A stretch of 64,000 bases of DNA from Streptomyces sp. NBC_00525 (GTDB lineage: Bacteria > Actinomycetota > Actinomycetes > Streptomycetales > Streptomycetaceae). The DNA is taken from assembly GCF_036346595.1 (NCBI RefSeq), contig NZ_CP107834.1, positions 2,418,001-2,482,000 of the forward strand, written 5' to 3'. The notes under the pieces are model-generated. The model did no database searches. It worked only from the letters and a program-made list of their open reading frames with translations, and had not been told where the DNA came from. Below, in pieces: positions 42,361 through 53,118 of the stretch (position 1 is its first letter; the number at the start of each line of letters is the position of its first letter). The translations under genes were made by a program, and so were the position numbers.

Positions 42361-43689
42361 CTAGGCGGACGCCGCGGTGGCGCCGTCGGCGCCGGTGCCC
42401 TCGTCCGGCAGGACCGCCGAGACGCGGAAGCCGCCCTTGTCCGTGGGGCCCGAGACGAACACGCCGCCCAGGCCCAGCACCCGTTCGCGCATGCCGACCA
42501 GGCCGTTGCCCCCGCTGGGCAGCCCCGCGTCCGCCGTCGCCGCGTCGGACGGGCCGTTCTCCACCTGCATCGCGACCTCGGCGTCCCGGTGCGCCAGCCG
42601 CACCCACGTCCTCGCGCCGGCCGCGTGCTTGTGGACGTTGGTGAGGGCCTCCTGCACCACCCGGTACGCCGTCTGCTCGACCTCGGGCGCGTACGCCCGC
42701 GCGTCGCCCTCCACCGACAGCTCCACGGTCATCCCGGCGGCCCGCGACTGCCCGACCAGCGCCTCCACCTCGTCCAGGCGCGGCCCGTCCTCCGCCGCCG
42801 CCTGCGCCGCCCGGCCGACCGCGGCCAGCGGCACCTTGTCCACGCGGGTCATCATCGGGTCGCCGGTCCGCAGCACGCCCAGCATCTCGCGCAGCTCGGT
42901 GAGCGCCTGGCGGCCCATGTCGCCGACCAGCGCCGCGTTGCGCACGGCCTTGGCGGGGTCCTTGGGCGCCACCGCCTGGAGCGCCGCCGCGTGCACCACC
43001 ATCAGGCTCACCCGGTGGGCCACCACGTCGTGCATCTCGCGGGCGATCCGGGTGCGTTCCTCGGTGCGGGCCCACTCGGCGCGCTCCTCGGCCCGGTCGG
43101 CGAGCAGTGACAGCTCCCGCTCCAGCGAGTCGGCCCGCTCCCGCAGGCTCTCCATCAGCCGGCGCCTGGCCCCTATGTACAGGCCGAACAGCACGGGCGG
43201 GGCGGTCAGCCCGACGGCCATGAAGAGGGACAGCATCGGCACGTACCAGTCGCCGGGCCCGAAGTCCGCGTTCTCGTCGACGCCCTGGCGCAGCCGTACG
43301 TAGGTCACGATGAACGTCCCCACCAGGGACATGCTCATCAGCACGGCGGTGATCCGCCGGGGCACCTCGGACGCGGCCAGCGTGTAGAGCCCCACCAGGC
43401 CCATCAGGAAGCCCATCTCGGCGGGGGTCGTCGCGATCGAGACCAGCACCACCGCGATCGGCCAGCGCCGCCGCACCAGCAGCACGGCCCCGGCGAGCAG
43501 CCCGAACACCACCCCCAGGGGCACGGGCAGCCCCGCGTCCCCCGCGAACGCCACCCCTTCGAGTCCGCATTCCAGCGCCGACACCAGCGCCAGTCCCCCG
43601 TCGAGCGCGACACTCCGTCGCCGTTCCCACCACCAGTAGCCACGGGTGGTCGAACCCGCCGCTTCCCGGTCTGCCCCCGTTGCGGTCAT
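42361..43689 (-). CDS. NarL/DesK-type sensor histidine kinase (orphan)
   Basis: 442 residues from ATG 43689. About six membrane helices (about 25-190) precede a coiled coil. The HisKA_3 dimer domain contains REMHDVVAHRVSLM with the phospho-His, and a HATPase domain follows (VQEALTNVHKHA, GNGLVGMRERV). It belongs to the class that partners LuxR-type response regulators, but none is adjacent. Its partner may be one of the orphan NarL-type genes elsewhere, such as those at 58.3 or 63.0 kb; that is speculation. An upstream open frame of 49 codons overlaps the tRNA promoter region and is not used. Confidence 0.92.
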   Translation of the reverse strand: MTATGADREAAGSTTRGYWWWERRRSVALDGGLALVSALECGLEGVAFAGDAGLPVPLGVVFGLLAGAVLLVRRRWPIAVVLVSIATTPAEMGFLMGLVGLYTLAASEVPRRITAVLMSMSLVGTFIVTYVRLRQGVDENADFGPGDWYVPMLSLFMAVGLTAPPVLFGLYIGARRRLMESLRERADSLERELSLLADRAEERAEWARTEERTRIAREMHDVVAHRVSLMVVHAAALQAVAPKDPAKAVRNAALVGDMGRQALTELREMLGVLRTGDPMMTRVDKVPLAAVGRAAQAAAEDGPRLDEVEALVGQSRAAGMTVELSVEGDARAYAPEVEQTAYRVVQEALTNVHKHAAGARTWVRLAHRDAEVAMQVENGPSDAATADAGLPSGGNGLVGMRERVLGLGGVFVSGPTDKGGFRVSAVLPDEGTGADGATAASA

Positions 43690-43858
43690 GGCATCCAGCC
43701 TACGGGCGCCCGCATCCCATTTACGGAGTACCCGTCCAGCACGTCCCGCCGCCGGTTCCGGCGATCCGCATCCTCGTCGCGTACAAGGGGCTTGGTACGG
43801 CATAGTGTTGGGTGCCGATCGGGCAGACCGGAGCAATGTCCGGTATGAACCGATTCAG

Positions 43859-43930
43859 TCCCCCGTGGTGTAATTGGCAGCACTGTGGCTTTTGGTGCCA
43901 TCTGTCCGGGTTCGAGTCCTGGCGGGGGAG
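43859..43930 (+). tRNA. tRNA-Gln (anticodon TTG)
   Basis: A complete cloverleaf of 72 bases. Acceptor stem TCCCCCG/CGGGGGA. D stem GTGT/GCAC with loop AATTGGCA. Anticodon stem GTGGC/GCCAT with loop TTTTGGT, anticodon TTG. T arm CCGGG-TTCGAGT-CCTGG. CCA is not encoded, as usual in Streptomyces. Followed by a strong terminator. Confidence 0.95.
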
Positions 43931-43940
43931 CTTTCCTGTG

Positions 43941-43969
43941 CGGGCCCCGACCACTGCGGTCGGGGCCCG
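43941..43969 (+). terminator. Terminator after tRNA-Gln
   Basis: CGGGCCCCGACC pairs perfectly with GGTCGGGGCCCG around a 5-base loop, ten bases past the tRNA. It lies 70 bases before the glmU start. Confidence 0.85.
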
Positions 43970-44039
43970 CGCCCATGTCCGGGGACGGGCCCCCCGGTAT
44001 CCTGCAGATGTCCACCACCCGAAGCCGAAGGGCATATCC

Positions 44040-45488
44040 GTGAGCTCCGTACGCCCGGCAGCCGTCGTCGTCCTCGCAGCGGGTGAGGGCACCCGCATGA
44101 AGTCGAAGACACCCAAGGTTCTGCACCAGATCTCCGGGCGCTCGCTCGTCGGTCATGTCGTCGCCGCATCGCGCGAGCTGGACCCCGAGCACCTCGTCGT
44201 GGTGGTGGGCCACGCGCACGAGCAGGTCACCGCCCACCTCGCCGAGGCCGACGCGCAGGTGCGCACCGCCTACCAGGCCGAGCGCAAGGGCACCGGGAAC
44301 GCGGTGCGGGTCGCGCTCGACGAGCTGGGCGGGGCGGTCGAGGGCACCGTGGTCGTGGTGTGCGGGGACACCCCGCTGCTGTCCGGCGAGACGCTGGCGG
44401 CGCTCGCCGCGACGCACACCGCCGACGGCAACGCGGTCACCGTGCTCAGCGCCGAGGTCCCCGACGCCACCGGCTACGGGCGCATCGTGCGCGACGCGGC
44501 CAGCGGCGCGGTCACCGCGATCGTGGAGCACAAGGACGCGAGCGACGAGCAGCGGGCCGTCCGGGAGATCAACTCCGGGGTGTTCGCGTTCGACGGGAAG
44601 CTGCTCGCGACGGCGCTGGGCCAGGTGCGCACGGACAACAGCCAGGGCGAGGAGTACCTCACCGACGTGCTGTCCATCCTGCGCGAGGCCGGGCACCGGG
44701 TGGGCGCGTCGGTGGCGGCCGACCACCGCGAGATCCTGGGCATCAACAACCGGGTGCAGCTGGCGGAGGCCCGCCGGCTGCTGAACCAGCGGCTGCTGGA
44801 GCGCGCGATGACGGCCGGGGTGACCGTCGTCGACCCGGCGTCCACGCTGATCGACGTCACCGTGACGTACGAGCGCGACGCGATCGTGCACCCGGGCACC
44901 CAGCTGCTGGGCAGCACGCACCTCGCGGAGGACGCCGAGGTCGGCCCGAACTCGCGGCTGACGGACACCGTCGTGCACGCGGGCGCGCGGGTGGACAACA
45001 CCGTGGCGGACGGCGCCGAGGTCGGTCCGGGCGCGCTGGTGGGCCCGTACGCGTATCTGCGGCCCGGCACCACGCTCGGCCCGAAGGCGAAGGCCGGCAC
45101 CTACGTCGAGATGAAGAACGCGACGATCGGCGAGGGCACCAAGGTCCCGCACCTGTCGTACGTGGGCGACGCCACCATCGGCGACCACACCAACATCGGC
45201 GCCGCGAGCGTCTTCGTGAACTACGACGGTGTGGCCAAGCACCACACGACGATCGGGTCGCACTGCCGCACCGGGTCGGACAATATGTTTGTGGCGCCTG
45301 TCACGGTCGGAGACGGTGTCTACACCGCCGCCGGGTCGGTCATCACGAAGGACGTACCGTCCGGTTCGCTGGCCGTGGCACGGGGCCAGCAAAGGAATAT
45401 CGAGGGTTGGGTGGCGCGCAAGCGTCCCGGAAGCGCCGCCGCGCAGGCGGCCCAGGCGGCGGAGGAGAAGCCGGCCGGCGAAAGCTGA
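44040..45488 (+). CDS. glmU: Bifunctional UDP-GlcNAc pyrophosphorylase / GlcN-1-P acetyltransferase
   Basis: 482 residues. GlmU acetylates glucosamine-1-phosphate and then uridylates it, giving UDP-GlcNAc for peptidoglycan. The N-terminal transferase has VLAAGEGTRMKSKTPKVLH, GTGNAV and CGDTPLL. The left-handed beta helix starts at about 250 and shows hexapeptide repeats and VNYDGVAKH of the acetyltransferase site. The tail is Ala/Glu-rich. The start is GTG 44040 with GAAGGG seven bases upstream. It is followed by prs, 120 bases later, a conserved pair. Confidence 0.97.
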   Translation: MSSVRPAAVVVLAAGEGTRMKSKTPKVLHQISGRSLVGHVVAASRELDPEHLVVVVGHAHEQVTAHLAEADAQVRTAYQAERKGTGNAVRVALDELGGAVEGTVVVVCGDTPLLSGETLAALAATHTADGNAVTVLSAEVPDATGYGRIVRDAASGAVTAIVEHKDASDEQRAVREINSGVFAFDGKLLATALGQVRTDNSQGEEYLTDVLSILREAGHRVGASVAADHREILGINNRVQLAEARRLLNQRLLERAMTAGVTVVDPASTLIDVTVTYERDAIVHPGTQLLGSTHLAEDAEVGPNSRLTDTVVHAGARVDNTVADGAEVGPGALVGPYAYLRPGTTLGPKAKAGTYVEMKNATIGEGTKVPHLSYVGDATIGDHTNIGAASVFVNYDGVAKHHTTIGSHCRTGSDNMFVAPVTVGDGVYTAAGSVITKDVPSGSLAVARGQQRNIEGWVARKRPGSAAAQAAQAAEEKPAGES

Positions 45489-45608
45489 CCGGAAACAGGT
45501 GCGCCGCGCACGGCGTACCGTGATAGATGCTCACCCCATTTCGGCTGGCTCGTTGCACTTCGGGACATCTGTGTGCGGCGCCAGGAACACGTCTGAGGAG
45601 ACTGTGCT

Positions 45609-46583
45609 GTGACCGGGATCAAGACGACCGGCGAGAAGAAACTGATGCTCTTCTCCGGCCGCGCCCACCCCGAGCTGGCCGAGGAGGTCGCGCACCAGCT
45701 GGGTGTCGGCCTCGTGCCGACGAAGGCCTTCGATTTCGCCAACGGTGAGATCTACGTCCGCTTCCAGGAGTCGGCGCGCGGCGCGGACTGCTTCCTGATC
45801 CAGAGCCACACGGCTCCGATCAACAAGTGGATCATGGAGCAGCTGATCATGCTCGACGCGCTCAAGCGCGCGTCGGCCCGTTCGATCACGGTGATCGTGC
45901 CGTTCTACGGCTACGCCCGCCAGGACAAGAAGCACCGCGGTCGCGAGCCGATCTCGGCCCGGATGATCGCGGACCTGATGAAGACGGCGGGCGCGGACCG
46001 CATCCTCACCGTCGATCTGCACACCGACCAGATCCAGGGCTTCTTCGACGGCCCGGTGGACCACCTCTTCGCGCTGCCGATCCTGGCGGACTACGTGGGT
46101 GCCAAGGTGGACCGCTCCAAGCTGACGATCGTCTCCCCGGACGCCGGCCGCGTGCGCGTCGCGGACCGCTGGTGCGACCGGCTCGACGCCCCGCTGGCGA
46201 TCGTGCACAAGCGCCGTGACAAGGACGTCGCCAACCAGGTGACCGTCCACGAGGTCGTCGGCAATGTGAAGGGCCGGGTCTGTGTCCTGGTCGACGACAT
46301 GATCGACACCGGCGGCACCATCTGCGCCGCCGCCGACGCCCTGTTCGCGCACGGCGCGGAGGACGTGATAGTGACGGCGACGCACGGCGTCCTGTCCGGT
46401 CCGGCGGCGGACCGCCTCAAGAACTCGAAGGTCAGCGAGTTCGTGTTCACGGACACCCTGCCGACCCCGAATGAGCTGGAGCTCGACAAGATCAAGGTCC
46501 TGTCGATCGCCCCGACGATCGCCCGCGCGGTGCGCGAGGTCTTCGAGGACGGCTCGGTCACCAGCCTGTTCGAGGAGCAGTAG
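45609..46583 (+). CDS. prs: Ribose-phosphate pyrophosphokinase
   Basis: 324 residues. Makes PRPP from ribose-5-phosphate and ATP for nucleotides, His and Trp. Signatures: RQDKKHRGREPISAR flexible loop, DLHTDQIQGFFDGPVDH, and the PRPP-binding loop VDDMIDTGGTI. The start is GTG with GAGGAG eight bases upstream. It follows glmU in the same direction and ends in a small hairpin. Confidence 0.97.
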   Translation: MTGIKTTGEKKLMLFSGRAHPELAEEVAHQLGVGLVPTKAFDFANGEIYVRFQESARGADCFLIQSHTAPINKWIMEQLIMLDALKRASARSITVIVPFYGYARQDKKHRGREPISARMIADLMKTAGADRILTVDLHTDQIQGFFDGPVDHLFALPILADYVGAKVDRSKLTIVSPDAGRVRVADRWCDRLDAPLAIVHKRRDKDVANQVTVHEVVGNVKGRVCVLVDDMIDTGGTICAAADALFAHGAEDVIVTATHGVLSGPAADRLKNSKVSEFVFTDTLPTPNELELDKIKVLSIAPTIARAVREVFEDGSVTSLFEEQ

Positions 46584-46588
46584 GACCG

Positions 46589-46607
46589 GGCGGCGGCCAC
46601 CGCCGCC
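46589..46607 (+). terminator. Hairpin after prs
   Basis: GGCGGCGG pairs with CCGCCGCC around a 3-base loop, five bases past the prs stop. It is short and without a T run, so it may be leaky. Confidence 0.5.
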
Positions 46608-46618
46608 GTTGATCCACT

Positions 46619-46648
46619 TTGGGATGCGGCCTCCCCGCCGGGTAGACT
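46619..46648 (+). promoter_or_regulatory. Promoter candidate for rplY
   Basis: TTGGGA and TAGACT are spaced by 18 bases, about 130 bases before the rplY ATG. This would give a leader of about 120 bases, which has no clear attenuator in it. Confidence 0.45.
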
Positions 46649-46775
46649 CGACGAGTTGCTCGGCGAGGGAGGCCGTACCTGTGTACGGGGCTCCGTTATC
46701 GGCGCGCTCTTCGTAGCAGGCCAGTTTTGGCCGGGTGACCGTCCGTTCTTCCGTCACCTCACGAGGAGTGCCACC

Positions 46776-47357
46776 ATGGCCGAGATCAAGCTCGCCGCCC
46801 AGGTCCGTACCGAGTTCGGCAAGGGTGCCGCCCGCCGCGCGCGCCGTGCCCACCAGGTCCCCGCGGTCGTCTACGGCCACGGCGCCGAGCCGGTCCACAT
46901 CACCCTGCCGGGTCACGAGCTGCTGCTCGCGCTCCGCACCGCCAACGTGCTGATCGGTCTGGAGATCGACGGCAAGGACGCGCTGGTCATCCCGAAGGCC
47001 GTCCAGCGCAACCCGCTCAAGGGCGACATCGAGCACGTCGACCTGCTCACCGTGAAGCGCGGCGAGAAGGTCAACGTCGAGATCGCCGTGCACGTCGAGG
47101 GCGACCTGGCGCCGGGTGGCAACCTGCTCGAGTACGTGATGAACACGCTGCTCGTCGAGGCCGAGGCCACCAACATCCCCGAGTCCGTCACGGTCTCCGT
47201 GAAGGGCCTGGACGCCGGTGCGTCCATCCTCGCCAAGGACATCCCGCTGCCGGCCGGCTCGGTGCTGGCCGAGGGCGACCCGAACGCCATCGTGCTCCAG
47301 GTCGTCGCCGCGCAGGTCGAGGAGGCCCCGGCCGAGGAGGCCGGCGAGGAGGCCTGA
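46776..47357 (+). CDS. rplY: 50S ribosomal protein L25 / general stress protein Ctc
   Basis: 193 residues, the long Ctc form: N-terminal L25 5S-rRNA-binding domain (about 1-92: VRTEFGKGAARRARRAHQVP, VYGHG, HVDL) plus a C-terminal TL5 beta domain and acidic tail EEAPAEEAGEEA. Start ATG with GAGGAG. It lies between prs and pth, the usual actinobacterial order. Confidence 0.96.
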   Translation: MAEIKLAAQVRTEFGKGAARRARRAHQVPAVVYGHGAEPVHITLPGHELLLALRTANVLIGLEIDGKDALVIPKAVQRNPLKGDIEHVDLLTVKRGEKVNVEIAVHVEGDLAPGGNLLEYVMNTLLVEAEATNIPESVTVSVKGLDAGASILAKDIPLPAGSVLAEGDPNAIVLQVVAAQVEEAPAEEAGEEA

Positions 47358-47483
47358 GCCCTCGCCGCACCTGCTTGACTGACGGGGCGGTGGTCTCCCT
47401 TCACCGGGGAGCCGCCGCCCCGTCTTCCTGTCCGCGCCCGCCGTACGGGGGCACAACGTGTACGAACGAGGAGACCGCACGCG

Positions 47484-48077
47484 ATGTCCGAAGCCACCGA
47501 CCCCTGGCTGATCGTGGGGCTGGGCAACCCCGGCCCCGAGTACGCGGCGAACCGGCACAACGTCGGCTTCATGGTCGCCGACCTGCTCGCCGAGCGGATC
47601 GGCGGGAAGTTCAAGCGCGCCCCGAAGGCCCAGGCGCAGGTCCTGGAGGGGCGGATCGGTCCGCCGGGGCCGCTGAGCCGGCGGGTGGTGGTCGCCAAGC
47701 CGATGTCGTACATGAACCTGTCCGGCGGCCCGGTCGCGGCGCTGCGGGACTTCTACAAGGTGCCGCTGGACCATGTGGTGGCGGTCCACGACGAGCTGGA
47801 CATCGACTACGGGACGCTGCGGCTGAAGCTGGGCGGCGGCGACAACGGGCACAACGGGCTGAAGTCGATGACGAAGGCGATGGGTCCGGACTATCACCGG
47901 GTGCGGTTCGGGATCGGCCGGCCGCCGGGGCGGATGCAGGTGGCGGACTTCGTGCTGAAGGACTTCTCCTCCACGGAGCGCAAGGAGCTGGCGCTGGAGG
48001 TGGACCGGGCGGCGGACGCGGTGGAGTGTCTGCTGGCGGAGGGGCTGGAGCGCGCGCAGTCCGCGTACAACTCCTGA
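47484..48077 (+). CDS. pth: Peptidyl-tRNA hydrolase
   Basis: 197 residues. Cleaves peptidyl-tRNA released from stalled ribosomes. Motifs: [19 protein letters not shown] with the catalytic His, [10 protein letters not shown] with the binding Asn, HDELDIDYG, and [13 protein letters not shown]. The ATG has GAGGAG upstream. The gene follows rplY and ends before a strong bidirectional hairpin. Confidence 0.97.
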   Translation: MSEATDPWLIVGLGNPGPEYAANRHNVGFMVADLLAERIGGKFKRAPKAQAQVLEGRIGPPGPLSRRVVVAKPMSYMNLSGGPVAALRDFYKVPLDHVVAVHDELDIDYGTLRLKLGGGDNGHNGLKSMTKAMGPDYHRVRFGIGRPPGRMQVADFVLKDFSSTERKELALEVDRAADAVECLLAEGLERAQSAYNS

Positions 48078-48099
48078 CCGGGTGCGTGCCGGTGGAGCG

Positions 48100-48135
48100 G
48101 GACGGGGCGCGGGGGGATTCCCCCGCGCCCCGTCC
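48100..48135. terminator. Bidirectional 16-base-pair terminator between pth and ppc
   Basis: GGACGGGGCGCGGGGG pairs perfectly with CCCCCGCGCCCCGTCC around GATT-type loop bases. It lies between the two convergent genes, 22 bases from pth and 17 from ppc. Confidence 0.85.
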
Positions 48136-48152
48136 GTGTGTGCGGGGCCGGC

Positions 48153-50882
<2,730 letters not shown>

Positions 50883-51161
50883 AGTGTGCGGCTCCTTGCA
50901 GTGGTTGTGCACGGGGTCCGGGGACCGCGGTCGGCGGATGCCGACGCCACCCCGGAAAGCAGGGTGCGGACCGCGCTGTCCGACCTCTCCAGGATAGGTG
51001 TCCGTGCTTTCGGCGCTGTTCGCGCCCCGGAGGGGCCGTCGGGGCTGCGGCGGCTCCGGCCGGGGTACGCGGTGTGTGTCTACCCGGTATTCGTGCGTCT
51101 GTGCGCGGTGTTTCGCCCTCTCGTGGGCGGGCCTGCGCGCTGACATACTTACGAAGCCGTA
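50883..51161. other. Non-coding divergent promoter region, ppc and desaturase
   Basis: About 335 bases separate the divergent ppc and desaturase genes. I see no convincing gene here. Promoter elements for ppc are not clear. CTGACA at about 51140 could be a -35 for the desaturase gene, close to the inverted repeat at 51162. Confidence 0.5.
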
Positions 51162-51179
51162 GGTTACGGATGCGTAACC
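51162..51179. promoter_or_regulatory. Inverted repeat before the desaturase-TetR operon
   Basis: GGTTACG and CGTAACC flank GATG, perfect over seven bases each, 40 bases before the desaturase ATG; related TTACG and CGTAGG units lie just upstream. The second gene of the operon encodes a TetR regulator, so this is the likely site of autorepression. Confidence 0.6.
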
Positions 51180-51218
51180 CCGGTTGTCCGTCTCGTTCTC
51201 ACCCCCAGGGGACTCCCC

Positions 51219-52202
51219 ATGAAGACCAGCCCCGATGTGATCGAGGCCGCCGCTCCGGCGGCCGGTGATCCTGCTCCTCCCTCCGCCACGCTCGGCGGGG
51301 ACAACAAGCGGTCGATCGAGCAGATCGCGCTCCTGCTGTTCATCGTCGTCCCGTTCGTGGCGCTGGTCGCGGCGGTGCCGCTGGCCTGGGGCCGCGGTGT
51401 GAGCTGGCTCGATCTGGGCCTGCTGGTGGCGATGTACTTCATCGGCTGCCATGGCATCACGATCGGTTTCCACCGCTATTTCACGCATGGTTCGTTCAAG
51501 GCGAAGCGTCCGCTCCGCATCGCTCTGGCGGTGGCCGGTTCGCTGGCGGTCGAGGGTCCCCTGGTGCGCTGGGTGGCCGATCACCGCAAGCATCACCGGT
51601 TCTCGGACGCGGACGGTGATCCGCACTCGCCGTGGCGGTTCGGTGAGACGCTGCCGGCGCTGCTGAAGGGCCTGTGGTGGGCCCACATCGCATGGATGTT
51701 CGACGAGGAGCAGACTCCGCAGCAGAAGTACGCCCCGGACCTCATCAAGGACCCGGCGATCCGCCGTGTCTCCCGTCACTTCATGACGTTCACGATCATC
51801 TCGCTGGCGATTCCCCCGCTGGTCGGCGGGCTGGTGACGATGTCGTGGTGGGGTGCGGCGACGGCGTTCTTCTGGGGCTCGCTGGTACGGGTGGCCCTGC
51901 TGCACCACGTGACGTGGTCGATCAACTCGATCTGCCACGCGGTGGGCAAGCGCCCCTTCAGGTCCCGTGACCGCTCGGGCAACGTGTGGTGGCTGGCGGT
52001 CCTGTCCTGCGGCGAGTCCTGGCACAACCTGCACCACGCGGACCCGACGAGCGCGCGGCACGGCGTGATGCGGGGTCAGGTCGATTCGAGTGCCCGGCTC
52101 ATCCGCTGGTTCGAGCGGGCCGGCTGGGCCTACGACGTGCGCTGGCCGGACTCCGCCCGGATCGAGTCCCGGCGCAACCCCGCGGCGGCCGACCCGGCAT
52201 GA
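51219..52202 (+). CDS. Acyl-CoA / fatty-acid delta-9 desaturase
   Basis: 327 residues of the membrane di-iron desaturase family. Three His boxes: HRYFTH at 85-90, HRKHH at 122-126 and HNLHH near 275, arranged around four membrane helices. The enzyme adds a cis double bond to acyl chains and so controls membrane fluidity. The ATG follows AGGGGA. The stop overlaps the start of the downstream TetR gene. Confidence 0.95.
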   Translation: MKTSPDVIEAAAPAAGDPAPPSATLGGDNKRSIEQIALLLFIVVPFVALVAAVPLAWGRGVSWLDLGLLVAMYFIGCHGITIGFHRYFTHGSFKAKRPLRIALAVAGSLAVEGPLVRWVADHRKHHRFSDADGDPHSPWRFGETLPALLKGLWWAHIAWMFDEEQTPQQKYAPDLIKDPAIRRVSRHFMTFTIISLAIPPLVGGLVTMSWWGAATAFFWGSLVRVALLHHVTWSINSICHAVGKRPFRSRDRSGNVWWLAVLSCGESWHNLHHADPTSARHGVMRGQVDSSARLIRWFERAGWAYDVRWPDSARIESRRNPAAADPA

Positions 52203-52885
52203 TGGACGACGTGGCGACCGACTCCAGCGCAGGCAGCGAGAACACCCGTGCACCCTCGTCCCGGCGGGCCCGCCGGGTGCGGATGACCGGGAAGGAACGC
52301 CGTGAGCAGTTGCTGGACATCGGTCGCACCCTGTTCGCGGACAAGGGCTTCGAGGGCACGTCGGTCGAGGAGATCGCGGCCCGCGCGGGGGTGTCGAAGC
52401 CGGTCGTCTACGAGCACTTCGGCGGCAAGGAGGGGCTGTACGCGGTCGTGGTGGACCGGGAGATGCGCAAGCTCCTGGACATGGTGACCGGTGCGCTGAC
52501 CGCGGGCCATCCGCGTGAGCTCCTGGAGCAGGCGGCCTTCGCTCTGCTGGACTACATCGAGACGTACACGGACGGCTTCCGCATTCTCGTCCGGGACTCT
52601 CCGGTGGCGCAGTCCACGGGTACCTTCGCCTCCCTGATCAGTGATATCGCCACCCAGGTGGAGGACATCCTGGGGCTGGAGTTCAAGGCCAGGGGATTCG
52701 ATCCGAAGCTGGCCCCGCTGTACGCGCAGGCGCTGGTGGGCATGGTGGCGCTGACGGGTCAGTGGTGGGTGAACGCGCGCAAGCCGAAGAAGGCGGAGGT
52801 CGCGGCGCATCTGGTGAATCTGGCCTGGCACGGTCTGGAGAATCTGGAGTCCAAGCCGCGGCTGATAGGGCACCGCAAGAGCTGA
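52199..52885 (+). CDS. TetR family regulator of the desaturase operon
   Basis: 228 residues. The HTH reads [20 protein letters not shown] and [20 protein letters not shown]. The C-terminal domain is of the TetR_C type found in actinobacterial lipid regulators. Two successive ATGs occur at 52199 and 52202; the first overlaps the desaturase stop. The pairing suggests it senses acyl chains and represses the desaturase through the repeat at 51162. The role is inference. Confidence 0.93.
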   Translation: MMDDVATDSSAGSENTRAPSSRRARRVRMTGKERREQLLDIGRTLFADKGFEGTSVEEIAARAGVSKPVVYEHFGGKEGLYAVVVDREMRKLLDMVTGALTAGHPRELLEQAAFALLDYIETYTDGFRILVRDSPVAQSTGTFASLISDIATQVEDILGLEFKARGFDPKLAPLYAQALVGMVALTGQWWVNARKPKKAEVAAHLVNLAWHGLENLESKPRLIGHRKS

Positions 52886-52988
52886 CGGGCCGTCCGGATT
52901 TCCGCGGCCGGGCGGTTTTCCGCGGCCGCGGTCGCGGATGTGTCCAAGCCGCAACCTTGATCCAGCGCTAAACCACTACAGTCCCGGT

Positions 52989-53013
52989 GGTCACAGTTGT
53001 AGAGTCTGTGACC
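52989..53013. promoter_or_regulatory. Inverted repeat upstream of the FG-GAP gene
   Basis: GGTCACAG and CTGTGACC flank a 9-base spacer, with outer CCCGG/CCGGG arms, in the 233-base gap after the TetR gene. It could be an operator for the FG-GAP gene or a terminator of the preceding operon. Confidence 0.45.
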
Positions 53014-53053
53014 ATTCCGGGAATGCGTCGCCTGCATGTAATGCACCTGTGAA

Positions 53054-53072
53054 CGGTGCACGTTTTGCACCG
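53054..53072. promoter_or_regulatory. Second inverted repeat upstream of the FG-GAP gene
   Basis: CGGTGCA and TGCACCG flank CGTTT, 47 bases before the chosen start codon. Together with the repeat at 52989 it makes this one of the more structured leaders in the window. Function unknown. Confidence 0.45.
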
Positions 53073-53118
53073 TGCGATCGCCTTTCTCCCGGTTCCACCA
53101 CTTACCCCTGGGGGGGCT

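Noticed and set aside
50883..52253. N-terminal extension of ppc through the desaturase region
   Set aside because: The frame is open but the extension does not resemble PEPC; GTG 50882 has a proper ribosome binding site and gives the normal length.
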